DNA of 19,380 nucleotides. Origin: RQOF01 sp964394475 (GTDB lineage Bacteria > Calditrichota > Calditrichia > RBG-13-44-9). This document shows, one piece after another, positions 15,263-19,380 of the stretch; position 1 is the stretch's first letter; each line of letters starts with the position of its first letter. The stretch spans positions 1-19,380 of the forward strand of contig CAYMXZ010000045.1 in the NCBI GenBank assembly GCA_964394475.1, in the 5' to 3' direction. A program made the position numbers and the translations under genes. A model generated the notes under the pieces. It ran no database searches and was not told the origin of the DNA. It saw only the letters and a program-made list of their open reading frames with translations.

Positions 15263-16423
15263 TCAGATGGTAAGATGCGCTGCAAAATCGTGCGCCCAGT
15301 CATGGATGTCTAAAATTTGTTCCAGGGTGAAATCCGAGCATGGTTGATGAGCCTGCAATGTTTTTTCGATGAGGCGCGGTATGTCAGTAAATCTGATTTC
15401 TCCCTTTATAAATCTGGCAACGGCTGCTTCATTAGCGGCATTCATCACTGCCGGGTGCGAACCGCCTTGCCGAATAGCTTCCTGAGCAAGTTCTAAACAG
15501 GGAAATTTCTGTCGATCTGGCTTTTCAAAGGTTAACATCTGAACATGATCCAGGTCCACATACGCCATATCTAACGGAAGACGGTGGGGAAAAGACAGGG
15601 CAAATTGTATGGGGATTCGCATGTCGGGATAACCTAATTGAGCTTTCACAGATCCATCCACAAATTCCACCAGGGAGTGAATAATAGACTGCGGATGAAT
15701 CACCACTTGAATTTTATTCAGCTCCACTCCATAAAGCCAGAAAGCTTCGATGATTTCCAATCCTTTATTCATTAAAGTGGCGGAATCGATGGTGATCTTG
15801 ACTCCCATGTTCCAGGTGGGATGAGCCAGCGCCTGTTGTGGAGTGACATCCCTCAGTTGCTCAGCAGTAAAAGTACGAAAAGGACCACCGCTGGCCGTTA
15901 AAATAATGCGACGCACCTGTTCAAGATTTTCTCCCAGCAAACATTGAAAAATAGCGCTGTGTTCACTGTCGATTGGTAAGAGTGTCAACGATTTTTCCCT
16001 TACCATTTTCATAATCAGACTGCCCGCAATCACCAGGGATTCTTTATTCGCCAGAGCTACTGCTTTATTGGCCTGTAAAGCGTGATAGGTGGGATAGACG
16101 CCGGCTCCACCTACAATAGCGTTCACCACCAGATCAATTTCAGGATCCTGAAAAATGGTTAAAAAACTTTCCCTTCCGGAGAGCAGAGGAACGGAGGCCT
16201 GAAAGAGCTTTCGATCTTTTTGTAACCGAAGCGGATCAGTTACAATTGCTGCTTTGGGTTTGAAAATCTTACATTGTTCGCCGAGGCGACGAATGTTGGA
16301 ATGTGCACTTAGATAGCGAATGCGAAAATGTTCGGGATGCGCCTGCACTATTTTCAGACAATTTTCTCCAATTGAACCTGTACTTCCCAGCAGAGCGATA
16401 TTTTTAGGAATAATTTCTTTCAT
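15263..16423 (-). CDS. dxr: 1-deoxy-D-xylulose 5-phosphate reductoisomerase
   Basis: A 386-residue Dxr (IspC), normal length. It converts DXP to 2-C-methyl-D-erythritol 4-phosphate with NADPH and a divalent metal, the first committed step of the non-mevalonate isoprenoid pathway and the target of fosmidomycin. Visible motifs are the NADPH loop GSTGSIG (13-19), ALANKESLV (123-131), DSEHSA (152-157, metal ligands Asp152 and Glu154), SGGPF (178-182), HPTWNMG (201-207) and SATLMNKGLE (214-223, metal ligand Glu223). All key residues are present. Its ATG overlaps the stop of the upstream LipM-like gene as ATGA and has only a weak ribosome site of its own, so translation is probably coupled. Confidence 0.97.
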   Translation of the reverse strand: MKEIIPKNIALLGSTGSIGENCLKIVQAHPEHFRIRYLSAHSNIRRLGEQCKIFKPKAAIVTDPLRLQKDRKLFQASVPLLSGRESFLTIFQDPEIDLVVNAIVGGAGVYPTYHALQANKAVALANKESLVIAGSLIMKMVREKSLTLLPIDSEHSAIFQCLLGENLEQVRRIILTASGGPFRTFTAEQLRDVTPQQALAHPTWNMGVKITIDSATLMNKGLEIIEAFWLYGVELNKIQVVIHPQSIIHSLVEFVDGSVKAQLGYPDMRIPIQFALSFPHRLPLDMAYVDLDHVQMLTFEKPDRQKFPCLELAQEAIRQGGSHPAVMNAANEAAVARFIKGEIRFTDIPRLIEKTLQAHQPCSDFTLEQILDIHDWAHDFAAHLTI

Positions 16424-17274
16424 ATTTTTTGCAGCGAAGGTGACTGATGATGGGGGATTTTCGATCCTTCCAGAATGGCAAATTCCGAATGTTTCGACTC
16501 TTCCGTCAATAAGGTAAGCAGCTTTTTATTTTCAGTGATCAATTGGAAATTCAGATCAAAATATTTTTCAAAATGCCTGCTGAAGTGCTGCGCCACTGAT
16601 TCGGCGGAGAGGTCTGGATTATACTTCCAGAGATAATCGGTGTGGCGCTGAATATACTGCTCAATATTTTTTTTCTGTTCTGCCGGCACCCGAAGAAAAT
16701 CAACCAGCTGCAGGTGAGCGGGACCCAGCAGGATTGAACCATGCTGTAAAATAGCATGATTGTAAACTCTCTGTGCACTGCCAATAAGTTTTCTTCCGTG
16801 AATTTCAACTTCATGCTGGGCAGAGGTGGCGAAACAGAGGTAAGCGCGGTCCGTTTTGTAAATCTGTCGAAAATCTGCCTGCGCCGCCTGAAATTCAGCC
16901 GGAATTCCCCATTCCTGTAAAGCCTCAACAAATGGTAAATGAATGAGACGATAGACGTCGGCAACATCCAGATCATCGAAGGGATAAATCACACTGTAGG
17001 TAAGTTCTTCAGCATGCAGGATAGCTCTTCCGCCGGTTGGACGACGGACAATGTCTATACCGCGGTGAGCACATAATTTTTGATCGATATCGGAAAGATT
17101 TTGATGAAACCCCAATGAAATGCAATAAGGCCTCCAGGTGAAGAAACGCAGAATCGGCTGGTCTAAATGTTTTGACATTTCCCGGGCCAGGAAATGATCC
17201 AATTGCATATTCACCGAACCGGGAAATTCCTTGCAGGGCCAGAGATACCAATTTTTAATTGAAAAATTATCCAC
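16420..17274 (-). CDS. LipM-type octanoyltransferase / lipoate-protein ligase family
   Basis: A 284-residue protein (290 from GTG 17292) of the biotin/lipoate A/B ligase family. It keeps RRPTGGRAILHAEELTYSVI (77-96), the GRKLIGSAQ segment with the conserved lysine (Lys162) and QHGSILL (177-183). A cysteine at 147 in YLCFATS lies where Bacillus LipM has its catalytic Cys150, so it may transfer octanoyl groups from acyl carrier protein to lipoyl domains rather than work only as an ATP-dependent ligase; LplA-type activity remains possible. I prefer GTG 17274, which overlaps the lpxA stop by 8 bases and has GGGG about 8 bases ahead; GTG 17292 gives six more residues and a 26-base overlap. The gene is wedged between lpxA and dxr with overlaps on both sides. 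Confidence 0.8.
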   Translation of the reverse strand: MDNFSIKNWYLWPCKEFPGSVNMQLDHFLAREMSKHLDQPILRFFTWRPYCISLGFHQNLSDIDQKLCAHRGIDIVRRPTGGRAILHAEELTYSVIYPFDDLDVADVYRLIHLPFVEALQEWGIPAEFQAAQADFRQIYKTDRAYLCFATSAQHEVEIHGRKLIGSAQRVYNHAILQHGSILLGPAHLQLVDFLRVPAEQKKNIEQYIQRHTDYLWKYNPDLSAESVAQHFSRHFEKYFDLNFQLITENKKLLTLLTEESKHSEFAILEGSKIPHHQSPSLQKI

Positions 17275-18043
17275 GCAGCAAGCCCCGTTCACTCCGTTGA
17301 ATGAAATCGATGATAAGTTGTAGTTCCGGCCGGGGTGGTAGCTCTTTTTGAATAGCCGCTGCAGCCTCGGCCATGGTATAACTGGTTTGATAAATCAACC
17401 GATAGGCTCGCTTCAGGTCCAGAAGCACTTCCTTGCTGAATCCTTTCCTTTCCAGACCAATACTATTGATTCCACCAAAACGAATGGGTTCCCCCATGAC
17501 TTTGATAAAGGGAGGGACATCTTTATTCACCCGCAGTCCACCTCCAACAAAGGAATATTGTCCGATTTTTACAAATTGATGAATGGCGGTCAATCCTCCA
17601 ATACTGGCAAAAGAATCAATTTCCACATGCCCTCCCATATTCACGCCGTTTGCCAGAATTACATTATCGCCAATTTGACAATCGTGGGCGACATGAACAT
17701 ACGTCATTATGAAACAATTTTTACCAATGGTTGTCTTGTAGTGATAAGTGGTGCCACGGTGCAGAGAAGCGTACTCACGGATGATCGTTCCCTCGCCGAT
17801 TTCCAGATAGGTCTTCTCGTTTTTATACTTGAGATCTTGCGGTGGAACACCTAAGATTGAATAATGTCCTATTTGACAGTTTTTTCCCAGACGAGTACCG
17901 GAATCTATAAAAACACCCTGACCAACTACACCCTGGTCGCCAATGATAACATCATCTTTAATGGTTGAGAAAGGGCCGATTTCTACATTCTCTCCCAGTT
18001 GAGCTTTTGGATCGACGATCGCTGTGGGATGAATTTTAACCAC
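17267..18043 (-). CDS. lpxA: Acyl-ACP-UDP-N-acetylglucosamine O-acyltransferase LpxA
   Basis: A 258-residue cytoplasmic enzyme (E. coli 262) that puts a 3-hydroxyacyl chain on UDP-GlcNAc, the first step of lipid A synthesis. The N-terminal two-thirds are hexapeptide repeats of a left-handed beta helix (IHPTAIVDPKAQLGENVEIG onward). The catalytic base is His120 in YVHVAHDC, equivalent to E. coli His125; His139 and His155 (AIHQF) are also kept. Gly168 in FVGGG matches E. coli Gly173, the acyl-chain ruler: glycine leaves room for a long chain, methionine shortens it to C10. The C-terminal helices end in RSERGLLRG. The start is GTG 18043 with AAGGAG 7 bases upstream. It lies 20 bases after lpxC-fabZ. 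Confidence 0.97.
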   Translation of the reverse strand: MVKIHPTAIVDPKAQLGENVEIGPFSTIKDDVIIGDQGVVGQGVFIDSGTRLGKNCQIGHYSILGVPPQDLKYKNEKTYLEIGEGTIIREYASLHRGTTYHYKTTIGKNCFIMTYVHVAHDCQIGDNVILANGVNMGGHVEIDSFASIGGLTAIHQFVKIGQYSFVGGGLRVNKDVPPFIKVMGEPIRFGGINSIGLERKGFSKEVLLDLKRAYRLIYQTSYTMAEAAAAIQKELPPRPELQLIIDFIQRSERGLLRG

Positions 18044-18063
18044 CTGTATCTCCTTCTATAAGA

Positions 18064-19380
18064 TTATACTTCATTGCGATTCACAATGGTAGCCATCATC
18101 TCTGCTTCGGCTACCATTTCCCCGTCTACAAAGGCTTTTCCCTGCATCTTGACAGTATTGCTGCGTTTTTTGACCAATTCCATCTCATAAATCAACTGAG
18201 CGCCGGGAACAACTAATTTTCGAAAGCGAACATTGTCCAGACCGCTGAAGTAAAGAATTTTATCTGCCGGATTCACTTCGGCATTCAGGAGCATAATGCC
18301 TCCGGTTTGTGCCATTCCTTCGATGATCAGAACTCCCGGCATCACCGGATGGCCCGGGAAATGTCCATTAAAAAATTGTTCGTTTCCTGTGACATTTTTA
18401 ATTCCCACAATTCGCTTCCCGGCTTCGAACTCGATAATGCGATCGACCAGTAAAAACGGATAGCGGTGAGGAAGAATTCGCTGGATGGCTTCAAAGTCGA
18501 AGACCACTCCCTTACGCGGTAGATTCTGGTATTTGCGGGTTAGCTGCTGTTTCTGATAAAAATTACGCAGCCGACGGGCAAACTCAATATTGCTTTTGTG
18601 TCCAGGACGGCCGGCCAGGATCTGTCCCTGAATGGGAGCACCGATTAAATACAGATCTCCCAGTACATCCAACACTTTGTGGCGAGCCGGTTCATTTTTG
18701 TAACGCAGTTGCATATTATTTAGCAACCCGTTATTTCCGACAAAGACCGGTCCCTCAATTTTCAAACTTTTGCGGATCTTTTTTTCATCTATTTCTTCCA
18801 GCTTTTTGTCGCAAATAACAACGGCGTTATTCAGGGTGCCCCCCTTAATTAAATTCTGGTCGATTAACAACTCCACTTCGTGCAGAAAACAAAAAGTTCT
18901 GGCAGGTGCAAATTCAATAATGAATTCTTTCTCCAGCGAAAACAGCCCGGAGTGCTGACTTCCCAGCGCTGGATTTTTATAATCAATCATCACCGAAATT
19001 CTGAAGTCATCCAGAGGAAGAGCCACCAGGTCAATGCCCTTTTTCTCGTCATGGAAATACTGTGATTCCTCGATAACCAGATAATTCTTGGGCTCATTCT
19101 GTTCAACTAATCCTGCTTCCAGAAGTACGTTCACGAAAGGCATAGAGCTTCCATCACCTACCGGTGGCTCGGGAGCGTTTAACTCAATCTGCAAATTATC
19201 AATTTCCAGTCCGGCCAGGGCCGCCAGCACATGCTCGACCGTGTAAATGGTTACTCCATCTTTCACCAGATTTGTCCCTCGCAGACTGTCGATGCCGTTA
19301 TCTGGCGCTACAAAATCGACTAACGCTGGAATAGTGGGAGAGGGATTTACATCGGAACGGACAAAGGTAATTCCATGATT
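18064..19380 (-). CDS. lpxC/fabZ: LpxC-FabZ fusion (lipid A deacetylase / hydroxyacyl-ACP dehydratase), 5' partial
   Basis: The frame runs off the right edge; 438 residues are visible. The GTG at 19266 is not the start, since the 38 codons upstream continue LpxC (NHGITFVRSD, then IPALVDFV). The LpxC part holds zinc and catalytic residues in YTVEH, PARHKVLD and GRPGHKSNIEFA; it deacetylates UDP-3-O-acyl-GlcNAc, the committed step of lipid A synthesis. A Bacteroidota-type insert (IRKSLKIEGPVFVGNNGLLN) precedes the second site. From about visible residue 290 a complete FabZ follows: ILPHRYPFLLVDRI, then GHFPGHPVMPGVLIIEGMAQ with catalytic His and Glu. FabZ dehydrates 3-hydroxyacyl-ACP, competing with LpxA for the same substrate type. 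Downstream are lpxA, lipM and dxr in close array. Confidence 0.96.
   Translation of the reverse strand, partial: NHGITFVRSDVNPSPTIPALVDFVAPDNGIDSLRGTNLVKDGVTIYTVEHVLAALAGLEIDNLQIELNAPEPPVGDGSSMPFVNVLLEAGLVEQNEPKNYLVIEESQYFHDEKKGIDLVALPLDDFRISVMIDYKNPALGSQHSGLFSLEKEFIIEFAPARTFCFLHEVELLIDQNLIKGGTLNNAVVICDKKLEEIDEKKIRKSLKIEGPVFVGNNGLLNNMQLRYKNEPARHKVLDVLGDLYLIGAPIQGQILAGRPGHKSNIEFARRLRNFYQKQQLTRKYQNLPRKGVVFDFEAIQRILPHRYPFLLVDRIIEFEAGKRIVGIKNVTGNEQFFNGHFPGHPVMPGVLIIEGMAQTGGIMLLNAEVNPADKILYFSGLDNVRFRKLVVPGAQLIYEMELVKKRSNTVKMQGKAFVDGEMVAEAEMMATIVNRNEV

Noticed and set aside
16551..16976. 141-codon open frame on the minus strand
   Set aside because: It is another frame of the LipM-like gene, whose own frame carries all the conserved motifs.
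17348..17854. 168-codon open frame on the plus strand
   Set aside because: It is antisense to lpxA. Regular hexapeptide repeat codons often leave the opposite strand open; no ribosome site or domain supports it.
1..19380. CRISPR arrays, tRNA genes, insertion sequences, phage genes
   Set aside because: No regularly spaced repeats, cloverleaf-like sequences, transposase or phage-type motifs were seen on reading; nearly all the window is accounted for by chromosomal genes.

Overview
The window looks like core chromosome of a diderm (Gram-negative) bacterium, probably from the FCB assemblage, with Calditrichota-type lineages my best guess. Three things point there. The lipid A genes lpxA and lpxC prove an LPS-type outer membrane. 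LpxC is fused to FabZ in one polypeptide, as is usual in Bacteroidota and relatives. The sequence is moderately AT-rich with frequent TTG and GTG starts. The phylum assignment is inference; no rRNA is present. I see no tRNA, IS element, prophage or CRISPR array.

Left part, plus strand (1-4043). An AT-rich leader contains a possible 43-codon ORF that ends in an ATGA overlap with a sugar-isomerase-like TIM-barrel protein. That protein overlaps a DUF429 predicted nuclease. After a good-looking promoter comes an exported protein with N-terminal TPR helices and a C-terminal type I periplasmic-binding fold, the arrangement of the peptidoglycan synthase activator LpoA. A small HNH protein follows.

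Middle, minus strand (11813 down to 4071). This is a probable operon, read mfd, a two-parvulin-domain lipoprotein, a one-parvulin-domain lipoprotein, a SurA-type isomerase, and a PqqD-like protein. A putative mfd promoter has a perfect 8-bp inverted repeat whose one arm covers the -10 box. In the three parvulin proteins only the SurA paralogue keeps the paired active-site histidines; the two lipoproteins have lost them and are probably pure chaperones. The last gene is a PqqD/RRE-like protein with no RiPP or radical-SAM partner in view. Upstream lies an uncharacterised multi-pass membrane protein, divergent from an uncharacterised helical lipoprotein.

Right part, minus strand (19380 down to 13872). 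This is a tightly packed envelope and cofactor cluster: lpxC-fabZ (5' end outside the window), lpxA, a LipM-type octanoyl/lipoyl transferase, dxr and rseP. lpxA overlaps lipM and lipM overlaps dxr (ATGA), so these are probably translationally coupled. Together they cover early lipid A synthesis, fatty-acid dehydration, lipoate attachment, isoprenoid precursor synthesis and intramembrane proteolysis.

Most of the window serves outer-membrane building and quality control. No obvious new defence or mobile system is present. The less ordinary points are the catalytically degenerate parvulin lipoproteins co-transcribed with mfd and an orphan PqqD-like protein, the LpoA-like protein, the membrane protein at 11984-12829, and the mfd promoter/operator.
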